From Oopsacas minuta (lineage: Eukaryota; Porifera; Hexactinellida; Lyssacinosida; Leucopsacidae), in contig JAKMXF010000244.1 in assembly GCA_024704765.1 (NCBI GenBank), positions 239,905 through 303,904 on the forward strand: DNA of 64,000 nt. The letters run 5' to 3'. The position numbers and the translations under genes are program-made. Position 1 is the stretch's first letter. Each line of letters begins with the position of its first letter. The notes beneath the pieces were generated by a model. The model made no database searches and was not told where the DNA came from. It saw only the letters and a program-made list of their open reading frames with translations. This document shows positions 34,763 through 47,746 of the stretch, piece by piece.

Positions 34763-37140
34763 CATAACCGAATAGCTGGATTAACCCGGTTAAACAAGTA
34801 AACTCAGTATAAATCGGTTTGACTCCAACCCTGGACAAATTACATAATACTTGATATTAATGTGGTATATATATAAGTCTACAAATGTGAAAATTTCCTA
34901 TTTGTTCCATTCTCAGAGGAAATATGAACAATTTTTATAAACAATATTTGATTCCTGCTGAAAGAAAAACAAGGTTTAGGACAATCGAGGGTTTAATGTT
35001 CAGATATTGGATTATACAGGTGGCTGTCCGGTTTGGAGCGATTCAAAATATACAAACATCCATAGGTAGAGTATAGACTGTGTTCAAGTAAACAAAATCA
35101 AATTTGTCAGAATTCTGCCGTGACAGCAGTAATAGTATTGTAATACTGGGACAATCGGGTAATGTGGTATTGGATAAAATATATTAATAAACATAAATAT
35201 TAAGGTTGCGATATGATATCAAAATGGTGGATATTGTGAAATCAAACGAATACGCCATGGTGAATAGTGACGTAATAGCGAAACACACCCCTTACTATGT
35301 CCCGATAATCCAAAATACACATGCGCAATTGCGGCTTGTCCTTGCGTGCACAGATTCTTTATGATATAATATTTACGAATTCCCCATTCATAATTTTATA
35401 CAATAAGTTGATAAAACGGAAAAACTACACCAAAGACACAACAGATAAAAGAGCATAGATTTTGAGCTTGTGGATCAAATGTGCAGTTATAATGTGAAAG
35501 AGTAGCTTCACACAATTCCCATCAAGAACGCCAAGGAATGATTAATAGCGATCCTATCAATGATGAAACACTCAGCAAGGACAGACATCTCAAGAAGGAA
35601 TTCGATGAAACTAATTGAGTTTGCAAATTGGACAACATATATGAATTTGGAAGAAGAAAGGACAAACAGTAAACGTAAAATGCTCAGCGTCTCATCGAGC
35701 ATCTCAATAACACAATTGATTTGACTATATATTCACATAGATTATAGGGAAAATAATGAAATTCACAACAAGTCATACTTACATTTAATTAAAGGCTAAA
35801 CTCATTATAGCAGAATCACACAACATAATTGTAATTAAAGTTATATTAAATTACATCTTTTTAGGTGGTATTCCGTTGCGTCTAATATCTGATTTGTTTA
35901 CAACGAGATTCCATGGTATTAGTGACACTGGCCCACCAAAGGCCTCCGAACGTTCCGAAAATAGAATTTAGAGGGCAATTGGTTATAAATCAAATCGATA
36001 TCATATTCCAAGGGTTCCATAGGCTCTATTGTAGGATAACAATGAAACCTGCGCCAGACACCTTCTTAGAACTGGAGCCGGATATGGCATAGGCTAACTA
36101 GGCTACGGGGCTCTAAATTATACACTGAGCATGGATAAAACCAATCGGATATGTTTATAAGTCCATGTTAGGACGTGAAAAAATAAATTTTTCACCCCGA
36201 ATTTCTTCCGAAAACTGTAATGACGGATGATGGTGTAGTTTTTATTGGCAAGGTAATTTGTAATATATTTTTGAACTCTTCGATTATTCCATCACATTCT
36301 CTCTGGGTATATAATACATTGAAACCTGTTTGTCCAATTATGATTGAGGAACTGGTAAGAGAGATACTTATTTGAAATTTGATATAGGTGTGGGAAATAG
36401 CGTTTCAAGAAATATGTTCAAATATCTACTGAAATATTCACACCTTCTCATATTCTCATATAGTTCATAATTGTTTGTTTTTAGGTACATAAATAGGGAA
36501 AATAATCCAATATCCAAAAAGGTCTTAGAATCGTATTTTATAGGCTATAATGGGGTAGTCGAGTATGTTGAGTTCGAATATGATACTGTTAGCAACATAT
36601 GATTCATACTTGTAGTTGTTTATGTACATAAAGTTAAAAATTTCAAATAGGTCATAGAATTATACTACCAAAGGTTATATATTCGAGGGTAGTCTGTATA
36701 CACAGATTATCAGTGTAGCAAGCATTAGTATGGACAATGAATTCTAATGTCTATTATCCTATCAACTTAAGTTTGATTATACAGCAGTCAATCTTTGCAA
36801 TTTGCTCAATATCTGATTTCATATTGAACACGATGTTGAGAATAGCATATAGTGAATATTCGACTGAGAGAGTGACTTTCAAAACATTTATAGAATAAAC
36901 AGCAATAAATACACAAAATATCGTTTGATTAGGAGTAAACTAGACACCGAAGGGTGCCTATTGTGGACACAAAGTGTTCGTGACCGCGTAGCGAATTCGT
37001 AAAGGGTGTCTAATAAGTTCTGTTATACATTTCCGCGCCTTAGACAGTAGCTATTAATATACTTATGAAGTAATCTTCTAGATTTTCTGATAACATTTTT
37101 GGCGTTCTTTCGAATTATGCCAAATATATATCATTCATGG

Positions 37141-38090
37141 TGATGATTTCCAAGAAAATCATGTTAGAAGAAATTCGTTCAAAAATTGTTACTTTTCATG
37201 AATCTGGATTTAGTAATAGTGAAATTCTAAAAAGGATAAAAAATGATAAACTCAATCCCATGTTGATCTATCGCACAATAAACGATATATAAAGACTGGG
37301 AGCGTGTCTAATAGGAAACGAGTTGGGCGTTCAAGATCCGCTCGCATACCAACCCAGAAGAATAGCGTTAGATGTCGAATCCTAAGAAATCCCCGGCGTT
37401 CAATAAGAAAAATGTCTCGAGAGTTCTAAGTCAATCACGAAATAATGCGAAATTGGTTGTAGGGGACCTAGGAATGAAGTCCTATAAGAGGAAAAACGTA
37501 CACCATTTAACGACTCCATACGTCGTAAGGGAGTCGAAAGATGCATACAACTAAAAGCCCTATTCGCTCCTTGGAGTGAAGATCAGATTCTCTTCTCAGA
37601 TGAGAAGCTGTTTACGGTTGAGGACGCAAGCAATCGTCCAAACGAGCGTATTCTTGCTTCTCGAAGTCAGGCGCATCCCAGATAGCCTCAAGTACATTGA
37701 TAGAGTCCAGAAGCCTCTTTCTCTGATGGTATGGGCGGGAGTGTCGGCAGACTCACGACAAACCTGATTTTTGTCCCCAGGGAGTGAAAACAAACTCCCA
37801 GGCCTACAGAGAGCTGGTCTTGAGACCTCAAATAGCTTTTGCTGGTGAGAAGCTCTTTCAAAACCATCCTTGGACTTACCACAAGACTCTGTGCCTGCAC
37901 ATGCTTCAAAAGTATCTCAAGCTTGGTTCCGATAGCAAAATATCGATTTCATAAGTAAGGATGAATGGCCACCAGCAAGACCAGATTTACGCCCACTCGA
38001 CTATTCTGTTTGGGCAAACTTGGAGAGCAGGGCCTGTGCGAAATCTCACAAAGAATTACTATACATTTGGAAAAAATATAAATATAATCA
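37141..38090 (+). pseudogene. DD37D mariner (maT-like) transposase, degraded
   Basis: Starts ATG AT(T) at 37141 (MISKKIMLEEIRSKIVTFHE), with a helix-turn-helix region to FSNSEILKRI. Further blocks: RNPRRSIRKMSREF at about 37385, QILFSDEKLFTVED at about 37582 (first Asp), PLSLMVWAGVSAD at about 37710, DSVPAHASKVSQAWF at about 37892 (second Asp) and WPPARPDLRPLDYSVWANLE at about 37969 (third Asp). Thirty-seven residues separate the second and third Asp. Stops after 37290, at 37551 and at about 37940, plus several frameshifts, inactivate it. A possible left terminus ggtgtctaataagttctg lies near 37015; no matching right terminus found. Confidence 0.85.
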
Positions 38091-38936
38091 TTCCTGATTT
38101 ATCTTAAGACACACATTTGAAGCATATTCTAGTATGGAAACCTTTCTTATATTTCCACACTTTGAGCTGTTCTGACTCTAAATTGATACATAAATTCCTT
38201 CAATAATACGGTAGACTCCGCTTTTAATTGAGCCACCGGTTGATCAGTTCAACAACTTTATCCTGAAATCTAGGATGATAATTTTATCTCTATAGGGGGC
38301 ACAGGTTTGGTTAAATAAACTAGCTCTCTATATTTAAAATAGTGTTCTTGCTGGGATAGATAGGGATGATATCTGTAAAAGATAGTTTGTTCATATAACA
38401 CTTCGAAGTGCTAGATGATTATACGTGTAAATGAACTCATATCACCCTATCTGCATAAGTACTTTTAGGGTAGGGTGGTATGGAGTGTTACAAGTTATAC
38501 CCTACCTAATTCTCCTACAAAATGGGGGCACAAGAATAATTACCAGTAGGATATCCAATTCAGGCGGTGAGTGATACGTAAAGTTTGAACCACCACGTTA
38601 GTGCCAGGAAATTAACCCATATATATTTCCACTCGATAACTAGTCAGATGAATCATGTCAAGTCATAAATATTCTACATTGATTGATTAATATCCACGTG
38701 TGATGGGTTTACAAAATAATAGGATAAATAATTATAGTAAATTATAACTTAGATATTTAAGGGTAGTAGTGCAGTAAGTTAAGTCTGAGAGATCAAGTGA
38801 GGTGCAGTTACCGCATCATAACCAGTGTTCTTCTTCCATGGTAGATGCAACTCAATTGAAAGGATACAGGAGAGGAGTAGAGAGAAGTGAGTAGAGAAGG
38901 GAGATGGTTGGCATAGGTTGTGTGAGCAAAGAAGAG

Positions 38937-39480
38937 TTTGTAAAGCAGGGGTTCATACTAAAGGGGTGGTGATAGTCAAGCACACGAATGAGCACTCCCA
39001 TGGACCTGACGGGCAGGCATGAAGAGGAAAATACGGTAGTCCCGATTAACAGCATTGAGTTTGTGTGGCCCAACAGAGTGGCGAAGTGCTCATTCTTCCA
39101 CCTAACACAGAATATCTGGCGCGATGTGCGGGCTGTAGGGGATACAGTCTGACTATACACATGATGAAGTGCTGGCTATGGCATCCGGAAGATGCCAGCC
39201 CTTGCATTTGCCCTACCAGCAGACGTTCCAAACTATTTGAGCAAGTGTTAATAAGCCTCCCACCTACGACCAAGATAGCCGATCTACTCGACTACTTCGA
39301 GAGGACGTAGATAAGGCGCATGCTAGCGTTTAGCATATAGCAGAGACGTTCCCATTGACCTCTGGAACTACCACGTCAGCATGCCCTTCGGGACTCTCCC
39401 GTACAACCAACGCCATAGAGGCATGCCACCGCAGTTTCAATATCACTGTCGGTTGCCATCTCAGCCTGAGAACGGATGTT
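38937..39480 (+). pseudogene. FLYWCH/MULE transposase relic
   Basis: VVIVKHTNEHSHGPD at about 38966-39010 resembles the C-terminal Cys/His end of a FLYWCH zinc finger. It is followed after a large deletion by VAKCSFFHLTQNIWRDVRAV at about 39074-39135, the His-rich block that follows the catalytic core in Mutator-like (MULE) transposases. In another frame come YTHDEVLAMA and LLDYFERT (family: R..F..LAA.P..... ..f..L..Y.E.TYIGR), then WNYHVSMPFG. The core with the catalytic acids is missing. Frameshifts abound. Confidence 0.72.
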
Positions 39481-39752
39481 AATCTTCCATAATCTAGTCC
39501 CCAATATATTCCATAATACTTTAGATTAACATGTTAATCCGCTCTCAGACTGAAATTATGTGCTACCACGACAAAAAACTACACCTTAGTACGAATTGGT
39601 AAATAATACTCACTAACTAAAGTGTTCAACCCGCAGAGACCTCCTCCGCTTGGTTAGTGGCTTCCCAGCAATGTGGTTAGTCTGCCGCGCCTCCACTAGG
39701 CTCGCTCACACTTGAGAGCGAGGATGAACTTCCATATGGTGGGGTAATGGGA

Positions 39753-40063
39753 GCCGAGAGTGGCATTGAAACTGTGTTGGCATGCCTCTATGGGGGAGTA
39801 TGAAGGGCGTGTGGATGTGGTAGTTCCACAGGTCAATGGGAACGCCGCCGCTATATGCTAAACAGTGTGCGCCCTATGTACGTCCTCTCGAAGTAGTCCA
39901 GTAGATCGGTTATCTCGGTCGTAGGTAGGAGGTCCATTGACACTTGCTCAAACAGTTCGGGAATGTCTGCTAGCAGGGCGAATACAAGGGGTGGTATCTT
40001 CCGGATGCCCATAGCCAGCACTTCATCACGTGTGTAGTCAGGCTGTAGCCAGACAATGTGAAA
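39753..40063 (-). pseudogene. Inverted partial copy of the MULE relic
   Basis: The minus strand encodes TRDEVLAMGIRKIPPLVFAL and ITDLLDYFERTYIGR, less damaged than the plus-strand copy at 39139-39478, to which it is roughly 85% similar at DNA level by eye. The arms are separated by about 270 bp. It ends at WNYHIHTPF and a remnant of the next block. Could be a second element insertion or one arm of a long palindrome created by rearrangement. Confidence 0.72.
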
Positions 40064-41030
40064 TATTAGTCTAGAGTCATATTTAGAAATATAAATGATC
40101 GAAAACCGCATCTTTACAAAATGTTATTTCATGATAAAGTTCACACGTTTCTGAGTAATGACACAAACCATGAATGCTAAATATTTTCCCAATATCAACT
40201 TATAACTCTATAATTGTGGAAATTATAGTAAAATCTGGATAGCCATGTTATAGCATACACACAACTTCCCAAACCATTGTCATACATATACTTAGAAACG
40301 TGCGAACTTTATCATAAAAAGTCTATATTTGTACCTGTAATTCTCATATTTGTGTTTGGAATTTCAACATTTAGACATAGATTCATAATTAACGTTTTAC
40401 AGAATTTCAAAGATGGAGCAGTTTTTAACATATATTTGCCAATTAAGCTAACAAATGACGTCACTTCGATCTAATAACTCACAAAAATGGTTTTTGTGAA
40501 TTTTTACAAATCAATAATTCATTTACTCGAGTAAAAATGTACCAGTATCTTATTATCGGCAATTATAGATTCTCCCATCATAATATATCACTTCTCCTTA
40601 ACAATGGTCCAATGAAATTGACTCAGGGATCAAGCCTTATCTTTAGTAGGCTATGTATGGATATAATATGCTTATATAGTTTTCAGAGTTCAACAAATAG
40701 AATAATGACTAATATTCGTATGACTCAACCAAAACAATTCAGAAATATACTTGGCAAATCTTGATATTTTATGATAATCACATTTTCATGCCACGTTGGC
40801 TCTGGACTAATATTAAATGGCTGATTAGCCATCTAGTGTAAGAATAGCATAACAAAAATAATTCTTTTCAAAGATCTCAAAATATATCGCTATTCTTGTG
40901 AATATTGGGACGGAGAGTTGATTATATCCTGTCGCGCTAGCATGAAAAGAAGTTAGCTGTTTTCACATCCAATGCACAAAGTGCCGAAAGATAATTCAAG
41001 AGCACAAGGGTATTAATGAATGCTACAATA

Positions 41031-41150
41031 TAGTATGTCATCATACCAGCCTTCCAGAACTATTCTAACACCTTTGTTCTAATTGTGTATGGCATGTCAT
41101 CATACTGGCCTTCTTGAACCTTTGTAAACGATATGTTCTCATTATGTATA
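41031..41150 (+). repeat. Two-unit tandem repeat, about 60 bp per unit
   Basis: Unit 1 begins tatgtcatcataccagcctt and unit 2 begins catgtcatcatactggcctt; both continue with a block like gaac..tt.taa.. and end gttctaattgtgtat / gttctcattatgtat. Confidence 0.65.
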
Positions 41151-44100
41151 CTTTCAGTTACTGGTAGGACCACGAGGACAAATTGTATGGATAGATTACT
41201 TGCGAAATATGCTCAAGCTGTAAGAGTATGTCTTTCAATAATGGTGAAATATAATATGACAAGAACCAAATTTAGGGAAAATGTAGACACCCTAATGTGT
41301 TTTGACCCATACTTCGACTTCAATCGTGTGTAAAAAATCCTACGTCAATTCTATATCACAAAAACATGTGCATAGAAAGAGTAAATCAAGGTTGTAGAGG
41401 AATACATTGCTAAGGTAAACAGTGTATATATCACAATCACAAGCTTTGTATTCTGGAAGGTTGTAGGTTAATGCAGGGGAAGTCTGAAATACTGGGACTT
41501 TGACATCATATTACTTTAAAATATGAATAGAACAAAATGAATAGTATGCAATTATATACATCAAATAATGCGACAATGGTAGAAACAGGAAAGGAATAAT
41601 ATGGAAATGGGAAGCAATAATTATGGACTCTGTAAATAACATATTTATTTAAATATTTGTGCACATGCAAATATATGGAAGTACTTTTAAAACATCTACA
41701 TCAGTTTGCTTAAGACACAAACAAGGGATTAATATCATTTCAGGCCAAATACGTGTATTAGAACATTGTGAGAATGTATGTCATCAATCCAGCAATTAGA
41801 AATTTGGTCCAGTGCCGTAACCACGTGTGTGCCTAATCAGGTTGGAGGCCCCCCTCTCAAGCAAATCATACATTTTTGAATGAATTATCTCAAAATAACT
41901 GAAATCGAAATGTATTTGAATTGGTAAACAATTATGATTCTTTTCTTCTAACCTTCAAGCTAACAAAGCCAAGGGGTAATGCCCGGAATGGGGTCCCTCA
42001 GCGATGGCGGTGTTGCGGGGGAGGTAGTTACCATCTGGTCATTAATCTGCTTAGTAAGCAATAAGTTTGGCAAAATTGTTCTACCTTAAATTACTCAAGT
42101 CTATACCCTACTATACATAATGACACAGGGTAACCATTGGACTAGAGATAGATTAGTGATTAGAACCAAATCTATCTTAGATATAATGAATACTTATATC
42201 TCTTATACAGGAACACATTATCAGCTACAAGTATACTTTAAAATTTAGAGGAATGTGTCAAAAGATTTCAAACAATGAAATTGGTAGAATATTTCATATG
42301 TTGTTGCCCTGTAGAGGGTCAAATAATACGTCTTTCGTTTCATAAGATAATTAATGTTCCAAAGATACTTTCATAGAAATTTTAAAAATAATAGTACAAA
42401 AGTAGGCTAAAAATTGAGTTACAATAGAGATGAGTGATGACACATTTAATTAATATCCAAATATAGCTAATTATGTTAAAAAATTTCAAATATGGAAAGG
42501 AATTTCAATTAAATGACAGAATTGGGACAAACTGATAATAGGTTTAGTTATGATAACTCCCACCAATGTGACGTAATATTAAGGCTGCCCATGTATGGTA
42601 ATGAAATTACACAAAGATATCAAAATGTATTATCAGAATATTGGAATTTAATATTTGCTACAAAGTACCAATCATGATTCGACAACTTTGACAAATATCG
42701 AGTTCTAATCCCATATTCATAAAGGTTTGTTATCCCTACCCTCAACTGGAATTAAAGTACGAGCCAACAAAATTGTTATGCAAGTTCATGATACTTTGTA
42801 TAAAGCCATCAATGGATCATTTATTAGATCACCTGGAGATGAGATACGGAGACAAGATGTTCCTAAAGGGTCAAAGAACAATATATTTTTCCAAAATATG
42901 CATACCCGACACACATTGAAACTATAATGAAATTTCAAACGTTAATTAAGTATCCCTGAACCATTCTTCCGAATTTCGACAAATGAGAATATTGGCAACG
43001 AAAGATAAGTGAGATTTAAGGCAATAGTTTGGTCAAGTTTGATAAACATAAATAATGAAAAGACAAAGTTAATAGACTCTACATATCCAATTTGGCCTTC
43101 AAATTGCGTTAAATATTATGTTATTTCTTTGTTGAATGCGAGATATTATCAGTACAAACTTAAACCCGGTTCCCAGATACTATTATTGATTTACTGGATA
43201 CTGGATAGAGGTTCCAGTGTTCCCAAATGATTTTTGAAACTACTCATAACTAGGATTGAGAGATGACTCTGTTACATCTATATAGAGCCACAATTTGTCA
43301 CCCACAATTTTGAGTTCTTGGTGAATGATAGCATTCAATTCATCCAAGACAATGTTAGTGATTAATAGATTTGTGCAAGGATATTCAAGTCAGTTCTAGT
43401 GAGTTCTATAAGTTGCGATAATACAATACACCCTCGCAAAATCCGAACAGCACTCTTCGATTAACAAGATAATTTTCTTATAAATAAATTTGATAAGAAA
43501 TCAATGTAATAGATAGAAAGTAAGCAATGTGTACAATCTTCCATACGATAAAAAGGATACAAACATGTGCCAAATTTTTGTACAAGTAGTATTCAACAAG
43601 TTTTTGGTGTGATCACGATGAATTTGTAGATATGATACTTAGGCTCAAAAATTTTTCTCGTTCTATGGCAAATATTTTCAAATTCAAATGATTTCAAACC
43701 TCATATAACTATTGGACTTTGCTGGTTAACATTGTTCTTGACCAAATCTAGGAAGGTCTCTTAAATTATATATTTTAAGCCACACTTTGATCATTAAATA
43801 GATAATTATCCAATTAATTATGTAATTACTGATTGCTTAATTCTAAAATACGATGGAGAAATTCTGAGAGCAAATATTGGATTCTAAGGATATGAAAACA
43901 TCCCAGCATGAACTTCTAGAATTGCTTTAGCCAAGTCCTGTTGGCTTGTTAGCATATAATATTTGTGCCAGATGTGGCAGAATTGACTCAAATCAATTAA
44001 TTGTGCACCACTTCGGATGTTAATACAAACTTTGCCAAAATCGACATAATTCAAATCATGCATATAATTCCATCTAAGTTTAGAGAACCTCAAATGTATT

Positions 44101-44628
44101 TAATTTTATGTTAATTTGTAGTTCCAATATTTTAGTTATGTGGCACAATTATTAAAATGCTAACAAATCAACAAGGTTTGTTCTAAACAATCACAAATGT
44201 TCTCACTGGGGAATAGAGGCTCGTAGAATTCATTTTGCCATTATCTAATTAATTAACAAAGTGTGGTTGATAATATAGAAAATGAAAATCTTTACTAGAT
44301 TTAGTCTGGAACAATTACAACAAACATATTTACCAGTTCTTGTAGGGATGACATCATAAAAATAACATATATTCGCAGTACATAGAGAAAATACAACCAA
44401 AATTTAGTGTTGTTGAAAGAATCTTCTCAATTAGTGAATACTTATACTTTAACTGTGTATGAATAGTACAGATTTGACTTAGTTAGACTCTTTGCCATCT
44501 TCACTCTGGGAATGTTGCTACTGGAATATGGTAGTAAGTACTCCAATTCACTGGAAATTACACGTATTAACAATCGTAATATAACCGATACTTTATATGT
44601 CTCCTAGGTATTAGACAAACTCTTTGGC

Positions 44629-44724
44629 CATGGAGTCCGAGCGGTTTACCAGGCAATTAGTGCCTTGATCTGAAATCAAAACAGTATTTTGAACCGTGGA
44701 GACCTCGAATCGTGACTTCTATGC
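44629..44724 (+). tRNA. tRNA-Ser(TGA)-like sequence, probably a pseudogene or SINE head
   Basis: CATGGAG at 44629-44635 can pair with TTCTATG at 44717-44723 (two wobble pairs). TCCGAGCGGTTTACCAGGC resembles the A box/D arm of tRNA-Ser. TTGA-TCTGAAA-TCAA is a 4-bp anticodon stem with anticodon TGA. A long variable region follows, then GACCTCGAATCGT in the place of the B box GGTTCGAATCC. The D arm is enlarged by about 10 bases, the anticodon loop has C instead of T at position 33, and the T stem pairs poorly. So a functional tRNA is unlikely. Confidence 0.4.
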
Positions 44725-45119
44725 ACTGATTAATTGAATAAGATAAAGTTAGATAAAATATTTAAGTGTTACAGCAAATTTCTATTGAATGAAGCATCAA
44801 GATATGTCCGAGCAATCTCCGGGTAGACCTATGTGCATCCCAGATTCCAGGTGTACTTGTGGTTACGATGTTGCAGTACTAGACCCAAAGGCAAAACCAA
44901 TATATTTAATACTACTGTTCAATAATGAAATCCATAATAGCCAAATTAGTACACAAATTAGATAAAATAAAATATACTCAAATATAAAGTGTAGTAAAAT
45001 GCATCCTGATCAGGCCAAATATAATTATATGGCCAGTACACTAAAAACATAGCGAAATTGCGTCAAAACCAAAGATGGTCATTATAATGATAACAAGCTC
45101 CATTTAGCCAAGTGGAGTT

Positions 45120-45375
45120 AAATAAGGGAATTTCCGTGGTTTCCAATAGTGTTCCCCATATGTGAATTCCCATAGAAGGAAACCATTCCCATTCCCACGA
45201 CAGGTCAAAACTCCGCGTATTCACATTATCATAGCAGTTTTGGTGAAATATTATTTATATTGAGCAATAACTTCCATCCATGGGAATCCCTCTAGGTCTT
45301 CTTATATGGGAATTCGAATATAAAGAAAAGACTCCAATTTCCATGTGGATTCCATAGAAATCCTGTAAATTGTGG
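45120..45375. repeat. GGAATTCCCAT-rich patch
   Basis: Words such as GGGAATTTCC, GAATTCCCATAG, ATTCCCATTCCCA, ATGGGAATCCC and ATGGGAATTC recur in both orientations within 250 bp. This resembles subterminal repeats of a non-autonomous DNA element, but no ends are defined. Confidence 0.35.
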
Positions 45376-46437
45376 CCTACACAATAGAAGTTAAAGTTAG
45401 CACTATATCTATAAATAACCCATTTGTGTTGAGGAAAGACACAAATAGTGTATTTGGGGATATAGTGCGAACAGGAGAAACTGCTAAAGATAAAGGGGAT
45501 AAAATCGACTGGATTAGATTCCATATAGATCAACAAATATTGATCATTAATCAAAGTGTTAAAAAACTGAATGATATATAGCAGCCATGTAAAGCACGTT
45601 TCTGAGTTACAGTAGGTACTGTAGATGGCACACTTTGTCAATATCCATAAAAAACTGAAAACTAGTTGAAATGATAGTCAGTTCGATTTATTGGGAAGCC
45701 TGTTACTAGGGAAAACAGCCATATAGGGACAAATCTCCAAGAACGGTACCATCACCATTATATGAAAATTAAAATCTTTCGGCTATTCAGGACAAACTCC
45801 AGTAATCAAGTGAAAATCAGTAACTCATTCACGACCAAATTTCTGATGATTTTTGGGAAATTGAAATAAGCTAGGTAGATGATAGCCAAAATTTTGATAA
45901 ATAGAAACGAAATTAGGAATATAGCAAATCAAATTCTACTTACAAAATATTGCTATCAAAATTGATTCACGAAAGCAACTGACGATCAGCAAATTCAAAG
46001 TTCGGCGTCACCATACATTGGTTAAGACAGTGGCTATTGATAGAAATGTGACATCCATGGTATATAATGTAGCTCATAAACGTACCAGCTTGATCATGAT
46101 GTCCTTCAAATATGAAGAAACTTAAATAAACTCTCCTTATAAGTGTCGATGCCAGTTGGGAGTGTACCTTGAGAAATCTTTTCCGTCAATATTACGGAAA
46201 CTAAAGTATACAAACTTCCGACTATAGAATTAATATTAAAGAGTTCAATATTCCACTAAGATATATTGAATAGAGATACAGAAGTATTGCTGAGCAATAG
46301 TATAGACCGGTATTGCAATACAAAAACAAACAACCTCATTCAAAAGGTGAGTTTTCAATAATCCGAAAAAAGACTTTCCTTCAAGAAAGAAAAGCTGTAC
46401 CATAGAAAAGTTAATCTATAGGTATATATAGTAAATA

Positions 46438-47746
46438 CAAGGATTGTTCAATAAATAATGATACTTTTTCATAATTCATATAGTAAAACCTATACTCATC
46501 ATAATTGATCATCAAATGTGTCGATAAGTTCCCCCTTTACTTTATACATCGTTTCCATCGTTCTGGCAACTTTTCCAGCCCAGTGGCATAGAACTTTTAG
46601 AGGTCCCGCTTTCACACTGTTTTATTTCATACTCCAGCCTTTCGAAATCCTCAAATCTCCTCCCTCGAAGAGGGCTCTTCATCTCTCCAAACAGCCAGTA
46701 GTCGCTGGGAGCCAAGTCTGGACTATACGGGGGATGAGGGAGGCATTCGAATCCTAAATCGTCAATTGCAATCATTGTCTTGGAGCTGACATGGGGCCTT
46801 GCGTTGTCGTGTTGCAGCAATACGCCAAGTGTCAACTTACCTCGCCTCTCACGTTTAATAGCTTGACGCAATTCTTTCTATTAGTCAACGTAAATAATCA
46901 CTGTTTATGGTTGTCTTCTCAGGCAACCAGTCGAGGTGTATAATTCTTTCCTTATCTCAAAATACTGTTGCCATTCTCTTCCCTGCTGATTTCGCGGCCT
47001 TTACCTTGATGGGTACAGGTTCATCACGTCTCTTCCACTGCTTTGATTGAGTTTTGCTCTCTGGTTCATAATAATGAAACCAAGTTTCATCCCTGTTACT
47101 ATACGATGTAAAAAGTCTTCCTCTGCCTTGTACCTTGAACGTAAATCTTTGCTAACTCTGACCCTTTCGCGTTTTTGTACTTTTGAAAGAAGTTTAGGGC
47201 ACAACGAGCAGTTATCTTTGACATTTCCAGATCTTCAGTGATAATCGAGTGTAGTGTGGCTTTTGATATACTTACTCTCTCTTCCAACTCTCGCAGGGTT
47301 ATTCGTCTGTCCTCGTCCAAAATTGTTTGGACCCTCTCGATATTACTGCGGGTTTTTGAGGAATTGGACGACCCGGACGAGGGTCATCGTGGAGTTCCTC
47401 ATCGCCATTATCAAAACGTTCGATCCATCTATATATGGTGGCTTTCGAAGGACATTCGTCACCGAAAATATCTTGCATTTCACGAAGAATGTATGAACCA
47501 GTCTTCCGCTTTTTCCACAGGTACCAAATTATTTGTCGTTTTCCTTCTTTGCTAAAATCCATTAGTTGAAAAAAGTAGCCTATACAAATAAACTTTATGC
47601 TGAAGAATATGCTAGTAGAGTAAAGAGTATATTGTATCGAAGTTAGAGAATCAAGTTAGGCTTGTAATCTGATATTAGGCTTAGAGCTGTATTAACTAGA
47701 ATATGAATTCGATACATTAGTCTGAATACTTATTGAACAACCCTTG
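46438..47746 (-). mobile_element. Complete mariner (DD34D) element, 1.31 kb
   Basis: Terminal inverted repeats: the left end starts CAAGGATTGTTCAATAAATA and the right end is complementary, ending TATTGAACAACCCTTG. The left is preceded by TA; the right flank is TT, so the target duplication is imperfect. The 1.3-kb length is standard for mariner. It contains one transposase gene on the minus strand (46499-47562). It lies in the same orientation as the host gene, about 760 bp from the UBR4 exon at 48505. Confidence 0.9.
46499..47562 (-). pseudogene. mariner transposase, few disabling changes
   Basis: ATG at 47560-47562 (MDFSKEGKRQIIWYLW). The N-terminal domain has PSKATIYRWIERFDNGDEEL and the linker DPRPGRP, then the second HTH ISKATLHSIITEDL. 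Catalytic residues: first Asp in VTGDETWFHYYEPESK (readable after a one-base frame change at about 47080), second Asp in LQHDNARPHVSSKT at about 46815, third Asp in HPPYSPDLAPSDYWLFGE at about 46700. Exactly 34 residues lie between the last two. The DD34D signature and the YSPDLAPSDYW block define the mariner family. Disabled by the frameshift near 47080, another near 47300 and stops around 46865-46960. Confidence 0.9.

Noticed and set aside
38852-39160. 102-codon open frame on the minus strand
   Set aside because: Antisense to FLYWCH/MULE motifs readable on the plus strand.
41815-42060. Possible hAT terminus 'cagtgccgtaaccacg' and GC-rich patch
   Set aside because: No complementary right end found within several kb, and no transposase motifs between.
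45255-45641. 128-codon open frame on the minus strand
   Set aside because: Low-complexity hydrophobic composition, no known motif, and it overlaps a repeat-like patch; likely chance.
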